Shown: piece after piece, positions 35,623 through 44,551 of the stretch
Layout: each line of letters begins with the position of its first letter
Numbering within the stretch: the stretch's first letter is position 1
Source: Synechocystis sp. PCC 6714
GTDB lineage: Bacteria; Cyanobacteriota; Cyanobacteriia; Cyanobacteriales; Microcystaceae
Reading direction: 5' to 3'
DNA length: 64,000 bases
Assembly: GCF_000478825.2 (NCBI RefSeq)
Contig: NZ_CP007542.1
Coordinates: 434,001 to 498,000 of the forward strand
Notes under the pieces: generated by a model
The model's database searches: none
The model's input: only the letters and a program-made list of their open reading frames with translations
Told to the model about the DNA's origin: nothing
Program-made: the position numbers and the translations under genes

Positions 35623-36524
35623 TGCCAACAATTTATGTAAACGGAGGCTCACCAAATTACACAGGGGCAATTTTTACCAACGCTAATGAATTATTAGCAT
35701 TGATAAAACAAGGATTAGAAGACGCTGGTTGGGCAACAATTACCTACGATGTGGGGGTCAACCTATTTGCCAAAGGAACAACTCTAGTTAACGCTCATAG
35801 TTGTTGGGTAGAATTTGCCATTTCTGGGGGGACTTTAACCATTCGAGGATGGTTAGAGGAAGCAAAAACAAACGGCTCTCCAAATTCTATCCATACCCAC
35901 ACCTTTACCCCAGAAGGAACCAATAGGCTATGGCTAACTGCTGATGAAGACAGCGGTTGTATCTGTATTTTTAGTGATAGCACGGGGATAAGTGCAGGGA
36001 CTCATTTTGGCTTTTTGCAACGTATAGATCCAACTGACCCATGGTCTTGGATGATTGGCAGAATTAGGTCTGATGGACATAATTTTGCATATTCCGCCAA
36101 GGCAAAACACAATAATGTAAATTGGCGGCAATTAGGCCTTGACTATAGTTTAGTTACTGACTTTAACACTGCAAGTCAAGTTATCCCCATAACAACATTT
36201 GACTTAACGTGTCATGGCAAGCCGGGGGGTACAGGAGGCGGTTCTTATCTTAATACTAGCTCTGCAAATGCTTTTTTAAGAGTGCAAGAGGGGCGGCGAA
36301 ACTATAATAATCAAGCCGCTATTAGTCAATATTATTATTTGGAAGGCATTGGAGCATCTACTGGTTATAGTGTCAATTCAAGATTATATTTTCGGGGACT
36401 TGTAAAATTTGCTTTTTGTGGCGTTGCCAGCGAAGCTGATGTTGCACAAGTTTTAGATTCATTAACAGGGAATAGAGTTTTGTCCACCGGAGGGACTATG
36501 TGGCAGGGGATGAGGATTTTGTAA
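35622..36524 (+). CDS. Virion-like protein, unknown (300 residues)
   Basis: The protein begins MPTIYVNGGSPNYTGAIFTN. It is rich in Gly, Thr, Asn and aromatic residues, with no signal peptide or membrane segment, and is predicted mostly beta. FLQRIDPTDPWSWMIGRIRSD is a striking aromatic stretch. The composition fits a structural or receptor-binding virion protein. I recognise no family. Translation is probably coupled to both neighbours: TAATG before it, and the next start abutting its stop. Confidence 0.6.
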   Translation: MPTIYVNGGSPNYTGAIFTNANELLALIKQGLEDAGWATITYDVGVNLFAKGTTLVNAHSCWVEFAISGGTLTIRGWLEEAKTNGSPNSIHTHTFTPEGTNRLWLTADEDSGCICIFSDSTGISAGTHFGFLQRIDPTDPWSWMIGRIRSDGHNFAYSAKAKHNNVNWRQLGLDYSLVTDFNTASQVIPITTFDLTCHGKPGGTGGGSYLNTSSANAFLRVQEGRRNYNNQAAISQYYYLEGIGASTGYSVNSRLYFRGLVKFAFCGVASEADVAQVLDSLTGNRVLSTGGTMWQGMRIL

Positions 36525-37520
36525 ATGACTTGTTGTATAGGAAAAGCGCGGATTTATTATAAAGAACCTATTGGCTTTAAATTCAAATATTCAGGTTCAG
36601 CAAATGGGGAAGTGACAGCACAAGAACCGCTCATTCACAACTGTAATTTAGTTTTTCCTGAAGAAGACGAAGAAGGATTACCAAATGTTATTTACAACTA
36701 TGTCTATACTGCATCATGGAAAACAACTGATAATTATTGGCTGCACTGGTATGGTGACTCTCGTCCTGAATCTGGTACGTATAATGGAACAAAATCTAAT
36801 GTGATTGGGCCTGTATCCTTAATATCTGTGACTAATGAAACTCAAACACAATATGGAGTACGCAAAACTCAAGTAATGAGACTATACAGCAATGGAAATT
36901 TTCATTCCGAAATAGGACTGCCTTTTGTTTCTCATATAGACCAAAATTATTCAGTGTCGGTACAAGGCAGTTTAGTCCCAGTTAACGGAGATCCGCCAAA
37001 AGAATTCCCTAAACCGACTTATACTTTCAAAGTGATAGGAGAAGAAACGGGAACAATTTACCGGGAAATATCAGGGCTAGAAGAATGCCCCGAAGTAAAC
37101 AATTTGGGCTGTGTAATGGGGGAGGAAAAATACGTTGACACCTACATGGGAGGTATAAATGGAAAGTTATTAAGATTTATTCCTGGCTTCGCAAAAATTC
37201 CAATTCTTACAGAATATAAAGAATGTATAAAAACAAAAAAGACCAATAATTTATTAGGTAATCCAGTTTTAAATGTTTTGAAATATTTAGAAGCGGATAT
37301 TGTTGATATAGGCTGGAAAGATATAGGTTTTGAAAGTGGAATTTTATCTATTCCAATTATTGAAGGTTGCCCCGATCCACCAGTCAGGGTTGTTTGTTGT
37401 CCTGATGGAGATTGTGACCCCAAAGAAAGGTGTCCCCCGGATACAGATTGCTCCCTCGATTGTGGAGATTTTGTATGCTGCTACAAAAATGGCAAAGTAA
37501 TAAAAACGGTTAGAAAATAA
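36525..37520 (+). CDS. Virion-like protein with cysteine-rich tail, unknown
   Basis: The 331-residue protein starts directly after the previous stop and ends overlapping the collagen-like gene start (TAATGG). Its body is beta-rich. The last 45 residues carry about ten cysteines (VVCCPDGDCDPKERCPPDTD and following), which could form disulfides or bind metal. No signal peptide is seen. It may be an adaptor that carries the collagen-like fibre. No family recognised. Confidence 0.55.
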   Translation: MTCCIGKARIYYKEPIGFKFKYSGSANGEVTAQEPLIHNCNLVFPEEDEEGLPNVIYNYVYTASWKTTDNYWLHWYGDSRPESGTYNGTKSNVIGPVSLISVTNETQTQYGVRKTQVMRLYSNGNFHSEIGLPFVSHIDQNYSVSVQGSLVPVNGDPPKEFPKPTYTFKVIGEETGTIYREISGLEECPEVNNLGCVMGEEKYVDTYMGGINGKLLRFIPGFAKIPILTEYKECIKTKKTNNLLGNPVLNVLKYLEADIVDIGWKDIGFESGILSIPIIEGCPDPPVRVVCCPDGDCDPKERCPPDTDCSLDCGDFVCCYKNGKVIKTVRK

Positions 37521-39811
37521 TGGCTAAATGTCCCCCCCAAGGGCCGAAAGGCGACCGTGGCCCGGCTGGGCCTCAAGGTGAAAGAGGTGAAAGAGGTTTT
37601 CGGGGCCCAGAAGGCCCTCAAGGTGAACGTGGCCCAAAGGGTGACAGAGGTGAGAAAGGGGAGCGTGGCCCAGAGGGAAAACAGGGGCCAAAAGGCGACC
37701 GTGGGGAGAAGGGAGATAAAGGCGATCAAGGTCAACGGGGCCCAGAAGGGAAGCAGGGGATACAAGGGCCACGGGGTTGGATGGGGAGAACAGGCCCCAA
37801 AGGCGACAAAGGCGACAAAGGCGATCGTGGGCCACGGGGATTACCCGGAGCAAGGGGGCCGGCGGGCAGACAAGGGCCGGCCGGAAAAGACGGCAATGGG
37901 GGGATAACAATTCCCATCATCATTACTAAGATTGTCCCCACCCTGAAGGTGGAATTAAAACCCCAGATTGCTTTGGAAGTGGCCCTTCAGGTGAAGGCTT
38001 ACTTTGAAGCAAACCTGAGTGTCATTGCCAATTTCATTTACGCCAAGTTAGAGGCAAATTTATTTGTCAGACTCCAGGCCAGTGTTGAGGTTTGGCTTCA
38101 GAACAACATCAATTTGTTTGTGGCGCTAATTTACGCCAAGCTGGAAGCCAATTTGTATCTGCGGCTTGAGCCAAATATCAAAATTTATATCGACAACAAT
38201 CCTAAATTTCGGGGGCCAGATGGTGCCAAGGGTGAGAAGGGGGACAAGGGCGATCGCGGTGAGCGGGGTTTGCAGGGATTACCTGGTCAAGATGGTGCCA
38301 AGGGTGAGAAGGGGGACAGAGGCGATCGCGGGGAACGTGGGGAACGCGGCTTACCCGGATTGAAGGGGGATAAAGGTGAGAAGGGGGACAAAGGCGATCG
38401 CGGGGAACGTGGGGAACGCGGCTTACCCGGATTGAAGGGGGATAAAGGTGAGAAGGGGGACAAAGGCGATCGCGGGGAACGTGGGGAACGCGGCTTACCC
38501 GGATTGAAGGGGGATAAAGGTGAGAAGGGGGACAAAGGCGATCGCGGGGAACGTGGGGAACGCGGCTTACCCGGATTGAAGGGGGATAAAGGTGAGAAGG
38601 GGGACAAAGGCGATCGCGGGGAACGTGGGGAACGCGGCTTACCCGGATTGAAGGGGGATAAAGGTGAGAAGGGGGACAAGGGCGATCGCGGGGAGCGTGG
38701 TTTACCTGGCAAAGATGGGCTAACAGACTTGACCTTTACTCCCCGGTTATTCTGGAACCCGAATAACAATAGGCTTGAGCTAAGGCTCACCATCAATGGC
38801 ACTACAAAAACCACTACCGTAACCATCCCCATGGAATGCGATTTTTCAGAATTAATCGAATATTTACAAGACATTCAAGACAAAGTGACCATTACTCCAG
38901 ACATTCAAGCCGGGGAATGTGGTGATCCTTCTGAACCTGGGGACTGGTATCAGTACATCCCTGGCACCGCAGTACCGGCGGGGGGATTAGAGGAAGCCTT
39001 TACCCTGCTATCGAATCAAATTAAGGAATTACATGAAACGGCCTGCCAGGGAGTACAGCCAAAAGTCCCTGTCAGAGATTTGCCCCAGGTGATCGAGTGC
39101 GTGAAAGATGAAGAAACTGGGGATGTTCAAGTTCAAGCCATGAGCCTAGGCGATATGGAAACAAACCTGGGTTTTGTTCCCCCCTGGGCCATTGGTGTTG
39201 CCAAAGATGTCATTGCACCATGGGCGATTGACCAAGCTTTAAATTGGTTGGGGAACTGGTTGACGGAACAGACCAAGATTAACCAAGAAATAATTTGCAA
39301 AATTGAGGCTGGGGGAGACTGTAGCGTTCTACTCCCTGATCCGTCGGCGGTTTGGAACACTAAGGGGAGTTATTTGCTGTTTTACTGGTATTTGGAGGGA
39401 CAACCCAACTGGAAACACACCACACAATTGGCGGAACCGATAGATGCCATTACCAATCCGGGTGATCCTGCCTCTGTTTGGGCTACCTATTTTGCGGGGC
39501 TAGAAATCAAAATTGGCAATCAATGGGCACAAATTTATACGGCTGATAAACGACGGCGATCGCCCTTGTACAGGGGATGGTTTTGGGATAAGCAGGAAGC
39601 GGAAGACAAACTTTATCAAATTGCCGCCCTATCTAAAATTCCTATCAGGGAATTTAACAATCCCAAATTTACAGAAGTGAAAAACCAAACTGTTCACTTG
39701 ACCAACCAAGGCAAAATCATGAAGCTACGCAAGGTTTGTGTGGCGGTTAAAACGGAAGATTCAGATCAAATAACCATTGTGAGGGGATATGAGCGCCCAC
39801 AAGAGAACTAA
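37520..39811 (+). CDS. Collagen-like fibre protein
   Basis: The 763-residue protein has two long blocks of Gly-X-Y triplets, at about residues 4-126 and 230-400. They are separated by an amphipathic helical segment with two similar repeats (YAKLEANLFVRLQASVEVWL and YAKLEANLYLRLEPNI). A globular domain of about 360 residues follows. Collagen-like blocks form trimeric rods in many phage tail fibres, which fits a virion fibre. The second block contains near-perfect 72-bp tandem repeats at the DNA level. The charged K/E/D/R composition is typical of bacterial collagens, which lack hydroxyproline. Confidence 0.88.
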   Translation: MAKCPPQGPKGDRGPAGPQGERGERGFRGPEGPQGERGPKGDRGEKGERGPEGKQGPKGDRGEKGDKGDQGQRGPEGKQGIQGPRGWMGRTGPKGDKGDKGDRGPRGLPGARGPAGRQGPAGKDGNGGITIPIIITKIVPTLKVELKPQIALEVALQVKAYFEANLSVIANFIYAKLEANLFVRLQASVEVWLQNNINLFVALIYAKLEANLYLRLEPNIKIYIDNNPKFRGPDGAKGEKGDKGDRGERGLQGLPGQDGAKGEKGDRGDRGERGERGLPGLKGDKGEKGDKGDRGERGERGLPGLKGDKGEKGDKGDRGERGERGLPGLKGDKGEKGDKGDRGERGERGLPGLKGDKGEKGDKGDRGERGERGLPGLKGDKGEKGDKGDRGERGLPGKDGLTDLTFTPRLFWNPNNNRLELRLTINGTTKTTTVTIPMECDFSELIEYLQDIQDKVTITPDIQAGECGDPSEPGDWYQYIPGTAVPAGGLEEAFTLLSNQIKELHETACQGVQPKVPVRDLPQVIECVKDEETGDVQVQAMSLGDMETNLGFVPPWAIGVAKDVIAPWAIDQALNWLGNWLTEQTKINQEIICKIEAGGDCSVLLPDPSAVWNTKGSYLLFYWYLEGQPNWKHTTQLAEPIDAITNPGDPASVWATYFAGLEIKIGNQWAQIYTADKRRRSPLYRGWFWDKQEAEDKLYQIAALSKIPIREFNNPKFTEVKNQTVHLTNQGKIMKLRKVCVAVKTEDSDQITIVRGYERPQEN
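38331..38690 (+). repeat. Five 72-bp tandem repeats in the collagen-like gene
   Basis: Five almost identical 72-bp units encode the 24-residue unit GERGERGLPGLKGDKGEKGD plus KGDR. Each contains one HIP1 site (GCGATCGC). Near-identity at third codon positions implies recent expansion or gene conversion, so the rod length is probably variable between strains. Confidence 0.9.
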
Positions 39812-40058
39812 TGGGCAATGGGGAACTGCCCAACGTCACAGTGTTTTTGCCTTTTACCCTAGGGAATTCACCCCCCGCCTTCCCCACTACAAAAAAATTC
39901 GTTTCCCGGAATACTGTCGGTTGAAAAATATCAGTCGAGATCAGGCGAAAACGTTGATCAATAAGAAATGGTTGGCTGTAACAAAAGTTCACGGTCGCCT
40001 ATGGGTACATGAAGTTTGCCCCGACGAAATAAACCAATTTTTCGGGTGTTCCCCGTAG
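39789..40058 (+). CDS. Second excisionase-like small DNA-binding protein
   Basis: The 89-residue protein overlaps the end of the collagen-like gene by 23 bases. Its C-terminal half (LKNISRDQAKTLINKKWLAV, then HGRLWVHEVCPDEINQFF) has the excisionase-type winged-helix pattern, similar in plan to the protein at 35107. The N-terminal half is basic and aromatic. It could be an excisionase or a regulator of the following genes. Confidence 0.55.
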   Translation: MSAHKRTNGQWGTAQRHSVFAFYPREFTPRLPHYKKIRFPEYCRLKNISRDQAKTLINKKWLAVTKVHGRLWVHEVCPDEINQFFGCSP

Positions 40059-40152
40059 AGTACGAAGGAGTCTAACTTTGGTTTTTCCTTGTTAGCCTTT
40101 GGAAGGATTGCCATGATTGGGGTAGTTTATCTAGCTCAATCGGAGAATTTTA

Positions 40153-40935
40153 ATGGCTTTTCAGATTTTCCCTGTTGTAGGGGGTACAGCCGATTTTGAC
40201 GGGCTTTTTATCCCTGTAGGGGATTTGCTAAATGGTGGTATTGAAGGGGCTAGCGAATTTGCAGATGCGGAACCGGCGGCCCTCAAACGAGATAAGGGGC
40301 TATTTGCCGTTTGCGAATTAGTAACTGCGTATGTAGCAGGACTAGCCCCTGGAGTGGCATTAGGCATTTCCGCCAGTCGTCCCAATACTTCAACAGTTAA
40401 CTATCAATACGGTTTAACCGTACAGCTATACGAAGTTTTAGGGGAAGGATCCCCCTTGGCTCCTCTGCCTGTTCCCAGTGTCGGGGAAAATGCGGGCATT
40501 GGCGATTTTTCCATCGAAGATATTTTTCCCAATGCGGTGAAAGTGGCCGCCGCCGCCGATCCTGGTGGCTCTGGAATCTTGATTGAATCCGCAAGTGTGG
40601 CAAATTTTGGCGGGCCTTCCCATGCCTCTCTCAACTTAACGACTGACTCTCGGATGTACTTTGGGGCCTTATTCCGATACATGGCCGCGAGTACCGATCT
40701 TCCCTTGCGTACTGCCAGCGTTGCCAGTGCCGTAACTGCAAAATCCGCCGCCGCCCCGGTTACGTTCTTCCCTACTGCGGCTATGACTGCGGCCACCAAT
40801 CCCACCACGGACATTGCCGCCGCTGATTTACCCCGGACAGTCTTTGTTCAGCAATCGGGCAGTGTAACTTTCAATCTGATTGCCTCTCCCCCTGATCCGG
40901 TGATGGATCTTGAATTGAATAGCGTCACGATCTAG
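40153..40935 (+). CDS. Candidate major structural protein, unknown (260 residues)
   Basis: The protein is rich in Ala, Gly, Pro and Ser, low in charge and predicted mostly beta (begins MAFQIFPVVGGTADFDGLF). It has its own ribosome-binding site (GGAG at 40141) and a 95-base gap before it, unlike the packed genes around it, which suggests separate and high expression. Size and composition would suit a capsid or tube subunit, but I recognise no fold. It is the first gene I would test as a coat protein. Confidence 0.5.
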   Translation: MAFQIFPVVGGTADFDGLFIPVGDLLNGGIEGASEFADAEPAALKRDKGLFAVCELVTAYVAGLAPGVALGISASRPNTSTVNYQYGLTVQLYEVLGEGSPLAPLPVPSVGENAGIGDFSIEDIFPNAVKVAAAADPGGSGILIESASVANFGGPSHASLNLTTDSRMYFGALFRYMAASTDLPLRTASVASAVTAKSAAAPVTFFPTAAMTAATNPTTDIAAADLPRTVFVQQSGSVTFNLIASPPDPVMDLELNSVTI

Positions 40936-40985
40936 TCCTACTAGGCCGATGCTCAACTCGTTTAACTTTATGTAGGGTTTAAATT

Positions 40986-41735
40986 ATGTCACGGTACGAT
41001 CGCTCGCACATGATGGCCACTTATATCGATGATTTAGGCATCGAACATAAGAATCAAGCCTTCAAAATTCAGGGTAACGCCCCTTTGTTGGATGCTTTTT
41101 ACCAAGCCAGAACAGTAACGGTTTGTTCTAGCTCTCGTTTGTTTAAATTTCGTCATTTGCTGGCTACGTTTGCAGATGGACGGCAATTACAATATCCGGT
41201 GCCTGACCCTGGCAATGCTCTCTCTATGGCTCAGCAAATAGCTGGGGAAGGGGCGGCCTGTATTGATCTTGTAGGAGAAGAATGGGGTTTTATACCTAAG
41301 CAAATCATTCCAGGGGACTATCGTGACACTCCTTATTCTGGATTGCCGCCCCGTAAAACCTATAAATCAATCACATTTGATTACACCCCAGCTGTTGTGG
41401 GAATCGAATCTGTTCGGCTGTCCACCAGAATTCCCACCGACAATGGGGATTTGGAAGCTTGCCAGCAGATCGGTTTGGAAGGAGTGGTGGAAGGGGGTGG
41501 CATTTGTAATGCGGCTGGTTTGATCGAACCCCGCCACTTGATCATTCAAGCCCGCGCGGTGGATGCTTTCAACTCAGAAAACTTCAGAGAAGGTAAAGTT
41601 AGTCGTAGGGTAATTGTTTCTAGCCCCTTGGCAGTCATTGCTACTGGTAATGCCGCGGCTGAGTGCGCGGAATGCTTTGGCTACAAAGGAGAATCTATTC
41701 CTAACATCCAATTAGTAGCTGGTACTGCTGACTAA
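40986..41735 (+). CDS. Virion-like protein, unknown (249 residues)
   Basis: The protein begins MSRYDRSHMMATYIDDLGIE. It has a mixed alpha/beta pattern and a central beta-rich part (KTYKSITFDYTPAVVGIESV). No signal peptide or membrane segment. Its stop overlaps the next start (TAATG). It follows the candidate major structural protein after 50 bases and may be a partner in the same particle. No family recognised. Confidence 0.5.
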   Translation: MSRYDRSHMMATYIDDLGIEHKNQAFKIQGNAPLLDAFYQARTVTVCSSSRLFKFRHLLATFADGRQLQYPVPDPGNALSMAQQIAGEGAACIDLVGEEWGFIPKQIIPGDYRDTPYSGLPPRKTYKSITFDYTPAVVGIESVRLSTRIPTDNGDLEACQQIGLEGVVEGGGICNAAGLIEPRHLIIQARAVDAFNSENFREGKVSRRVIVSSPLAVIATGNAAAECAECFGYKGESIPNIQLVAGTAD

Positions 41736-42139
41736 TGGCCCGCTACGTCGGTGATTATGAATCCGACAGTAGCAAACGGTTTCCCCGCGTTGCTTTATCT
41801 GTTGGATTTGTAGAGGTGACCAGGGGAGAGATCCAAGGGCAGTTTGAGGTTAGCTCTGAGGCTGACGATCGCCGTTATCTCCCCGGAATTTGGTTCAGCA
41901 ACACCGATACCGCTAACCCAAGGCTGGGGACTTGCCGATTGCCCCATACTCCCCGGTATGCATTGCTTTGGGTAACTAACACACTGTATTTACGGGTTCC
42001 AGTTTTTTGGCGGCCAGGGACGACACTGTATAACCAATTTTTTATTGCTCTGGCTTTTGATTTTGAAAACAGTTTGGTTTCTTTGGGGCAACGGGGAGAG
42101 GTTGTTTCTAGTAATTGGCTGAGGGTTTACACAAAATGA
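41735..42139 (+). CDS. Virion-like protein, unknown (134 residues)
   Basis: The protein begins MARYVGDYESDSSKRFPRVA and is beta-rich and aromatic (TPRYALLWVTNTLYLRVPVF). It is coupled at both ends by one-base and four-base overlaps. Possibly a head-completion or minor structural protein; no family recognised. Confidence 0.5.
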   Translation: MARYVGDYESDSSKRFPRVALSVGFVEVTRGEIQGQFEVSSEADDRRYLPGIWFSNTDTANPRLGTCRLPHTPRYALLWVTNTLYLRVPVFWRPGTTLYNQFFIALAFDFENSLVSLGQRGEVVSSNWLRVYTK

Positions 42140-42540
42140 GTGCAATTGAGCCAGCAAAAACCACTCGCACTTGGGAAAATCGGATCATGGTCTATGACCG
42201 GGATCTGTTGGGACAAACCGTCAACGTTCGTGTGCGTTTTCTGGTAGGGAAAGAACCCCAAACGCCCCGCCCATCAGCATTGGAAGCCCGATTATCTAAC
42301 GAGGCAGGATGGAAAGCCCCCAGCCGGAATGGTTGGGAGCCACGGCAATTGTCGGCCTGCTTTGCCTTACCAGATAACCCCAATCAAGAAACTAATCGCA
42401 CCGTGTATAACCCCTATCGCCCCGGTGATAGCGGGCACAATGCCTTAATTCGTCAAACCTTTGCCTGGCCAGGGGTCTTATCCCTGACCTACACCGGGGA
42501 AACCCTTAACAAGAAATATGAGGCTTTTGTATCACCATGA
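42136..42540 (+). CDS. Virion-like protein, unknown (134 residues)
   Basis: The start is the ATG overlapping the previous stop (ATGA), giving MSAIEPAKTTRTWENRIMVY; a longer frame from 42115 is less likely. The protein is rich in Pro, Arg and Asn, with a beta-rich end (FAWPGVLSLTYTGETL). The next gene again overlaps by ATGA. No family recognised. Confidence 0.5.
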   Translation: MSAIEPAKTTRTWENRIMVYDRDLLGQTVNVRVRFLVGKEPQTPRPSALEARLSNEAGWKAPSRNGWEPRQLSACFALPDNPNQETNRTVYNPYRPGDSGHNALIRQTFAWPGVLSLTYTGETLNKKYEAFVSP

Positions 42541-42716
42541 TTACGGAATTAGTTATTAAACTTCGCCTGGAATCCCTACGCCCACTGAATTCCAAAGTAG
42601 CTGAAGAGTACATTTCTGAGTTGCTATTGGGGGAAGATGACAATTTTTTCGGAGGGGAAACGAAGCTTTATGCGATCGCCCTCCCTGACATAGATATTTC
42701 CCTGGAGGAAGTCTAG
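42537..42716 (+). CDS. Small coupled protein, unknown (59 residues)
   Basis: An ATG overlapping the previous stop opens a 59-codon frame, MITELVIKLRLESLRPLNSK and so on, ending ISLEEV. Its stop overlaps the next GTG start (TAGTG). Coupling on both sides is strong evidence for a real gene in spite of its length. It is acidic and helical; no function known. Confidence 0.6.
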   Translation: MITELVIKLRLESLRPLNSKVAEEYISELLLGEDDNFFGGETKLYAIALPDIDISLEEV

Positions 42717-43276
42717 TGGAACTATCCGTTATCTATGACGGTGTTCTAGACCCCTCATCATTTAATCTATCGGAAACATTCAGAAATGCTCAATTTTTGT
42801 ATTTTTCCGCCGGAAATGACTTTAACTATGAGCTAGAGATTGGGGTCAGTTTGGTGCTTTTTGCTCCCACCATTGGGGGAGGTGACCAGGCAAAGCTTGC
42901 CGCTGACCTGGGGGTACTGAATTCCAATCAAATTATCCCTTTGACCAGAGAGGTAAGCGAATCTGGCTTGGATTACCAACTAGCCTTTGGGGTTGACACT
43001 TCTGTTCCTGGTTTCCGGGCCTACGTCTGGACTTCTGAAGTAACCCAGGAAGGATTATCCGAGGCGATCGCCCAACTGCAAGAGAACACTTTGGACATTC
43101 TGGAAAACCAAGCTACCCAGCTGGCCACCCAATTGGCCATTGGTGCCAACCAGATAGCCCAAAATCAAGCCCTTTCTTTAATTGGCACAGGGTTAATTCC
43201 CCTCACCGCCGGAGTAACTGCCCCTGTCCCCTTGATTTTGCAAGGCTCAAGCCTCCTTTTATTGCCAGGAATTTAA
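42716..43276 (+). CDS. Virion-like protein, unknown (186 residues)
   Basis: Translation starts at a GTG within the TAGTG junction (the encoded sequence then runs ELSVIYDGVLDPSSFNL). The first two thirds are beta-rich. A helical stretch with repeated TQLATQLA and NQIAQNQAL follows, then a hydrophobic C-terminus (GTGLIPLTAGVTAPVPLILQ). The C-terminus might be membrane-interacting. No family recognised. Confidence 0.5.
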   Translation: MELSVIYDGVLDPSSFNLSETFRNAQFLYFSAGNDFNYELEIGVSLVLFAPTIGGGDQAKLAADLGVLNSNQIIPLTREVSESGLDYQLAFGVDTSVPGFRAYVWTSEVTQEGLSEAIAQLQENTLDILENQATQLATQLAIGANQIAQNQALSLIGTGLIPLTAGVTAPVPLILQGSSLLLLPGI

Positions 43277-43278
43277 CC

Positions 43279-43443
43279 ATGAATTTAAACGTCTTCACGG
43301 TTTTAGAAACCGACCGGGCCGCCAGGGAATTAGGGCTGGATCTCCCCTATGCCGCTTGTATTGACATAGCAGAAGAAATTGTCCGGTCTAAATTTCCGGT
43401 CTGCGTCCGAGAACATTTGCAGAATTGGGAGGAAACTAAATGA
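43279..43443 (+). CDS. Small coupled protein, unknown (54 residues)
   Basis: The frame begins MNLNVFTVLETDRAARELGL three bases after the previous gene and ends overlapping the next start by ATGA. It is predicted helical with two cysteines (YAACIDIAEEIVR, FPVCVREHL). Coupling supports it as a gene; function unknown. Confidence 0.6.
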   Translation: MNLNVFTVLETDRAARELGLDLPYAACIDIAEEIVRSKFPVCVREHLQNWEETK

Positions 43444-43898
43444 GTCATTCGTATAACCAATCAGCTTATTTAGCGGCTCCCTATAGCTTTGAAGCAGTCG
43501 AAAACCCTGAAACGAAACAACTTAGACCGCTATCAGGCATAAGAACTTTCTCAAAATTCAACGGTGGGGCCATGACTGCTGACGAAATAAAAGCTTGGGA
43601 AATGCCCACCGCCGTGATAGTGAAAAGTTTTTGGGTCAGTTATCCGGTAAGCCCTGAAGGAACTATCACAGTAACTCTCTTTAATCCTTTGGGACAACAA
43701 CAACAGAACTTGATTTTTAACACTGACAACAATGGGCAAAAGCTTAATAATGCCTGGGCTTATAGCTTTGATGCCCTTTTTGCTATTCCTAGGGATTGGA
43801 AAATGCAATTTAAGCCATCCGTTGCTATAAATTCTGTCATTGCCTATCTAGAACCATGTCTATTTTTTGATAATCAGCTTGGATTAAAAGTTAGCTAA
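43440..43898 (+). CDS. Virion-like protein, unknown (152 residues)
   Basis: The protein begins MSHSYNQSAYLAAPYSFEAV and is predicted beta-rich (IVKSFWVSYPVSPEGTITVT). Its last part (IAYLEPCLFFDNQL) is hydrophobic but probably not membrane-spanning. Possibly a spike or decoration protein. No family recognised. Confidence 0.5.
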   Translation: MSHSYNQSAYLAAPYSFEAVENPETKQLRPLSGIRTFSKFNGGAMTADEIKAWEMPTAVIVKSFWVSYPVSPEGTITVTLFNPLGQQQQNLIFNTDNNGQKLNNAWAYSFDALFAIPRDWKMQFKPSVAINSVIAYLEPCLFFDNQLGLKVS

Positions 43899-43910
43899 GA
43901 GACTATTTTT

Positions 43911-44210
43911 ATGATGTTATTTGCTACTACCGATGCTGTTATAAATGGTCTTCTAGCTTCTGGTGATAAGCCATTAACATTAGGCATTTTAGCTTACATT
44001 GTTTATTTGCTTTATAAGGCTAATCAAACCTTAAGTGCATCTGATAAGAAGCAAACCATCGCAATAAAATGGCTACAAAGAAATTTACAAAATCTACACA
44101 TAAGAGTAGAAAACTTAGAACGATTCAATCAAAGGACTCACCCTGAAGAATGGCGGGCTCCCCATGACATTGGCACAACTTCTACAATTTTGGATTTAGA
44201 TAATGATTAA
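43911..44210 (+). CDS. Holin-like or spanin-like membrane protein
   Basis: The 99-residue protein has one clear membrane helix (about residues 22-38, PLTLGILAYIVYLLY), a coiled coil (about 45-72, IAIKWLQRNLQNLHIRVENL) and a charged tail. Its place two genes before the endolysin and its small size are the main reasons to call it holin-like. The next gene overlaps by eight bases. Confidence 0.55.
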   Translation: MMLFATTDAVINGLLASGDKPLTLGILAYIVYLLYKANQTLSASDKKQTIAIKWLQRNLQNLHIRVENLERFNQRTHPEEWRAPHDIGTTSTILDLDND

Positions 44211-44550
44211 ATTACTAGGCAATCACCAAATTTTAACCAGTAATAAACATGGCAAAGTCAGGCTAAATTTTCTTCCTTTGCTGGATTCTTTTTACACAAA
44301 ACATGGAGAAAGTATTACCCATTTTTTATTCGCTCATTGGAACAAACTCTTAGAGTTGCCCGCCTACTATGACCCCATTACAGAGAGGTATTTTGCTGCC
44401 CCAGAAAGTCAGATTCAAATTGTGGCAACGGATCACTTTTGGGAAGGGGTACAGCGGGTTGATGGCTCCCCCCTGCCCTCCAGTTGCTTGGTCTATCCCA
44501 ATGCCACAGCGGAATGGATAGACAAAACCTTAGTAATTGATAGGGCTTGA
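44203..44550 (+). CDS. Small soluble protein before the endolysin, unknown
   Basis: The 115-residue protein begins MIKLLGNHQILTSNKHGKVR and has a compact mixed fold with many aromatic residues (FLFAHWNKLLELPAYYDPI). It overlaps the holin-like gene and ends one base before the endolysin start. It may belong to the lysis set. No family recognised. Confidence 0.5.
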   Translation: MIKLLGNHQILTSNKHGKVRLNFLPLLDSFYTKHGESITHFLFAHWNKLLELPAYYDPITERYFAAPESQIQIVATDHFWEGVQRVDGSPLPSSCLVYPNATAEWIDKTLVIDRA

Positions 44551-44551
44551 T

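Noticed and set aside
38287-38874. Long minus-strand open frame rich in SPRSPLSPFSP repeats
   Set aside because: It is the antisense shadow of the collagen-like tandem repeats; the plus strand has the real Gly-X-Y pattern and coupled neighbours.
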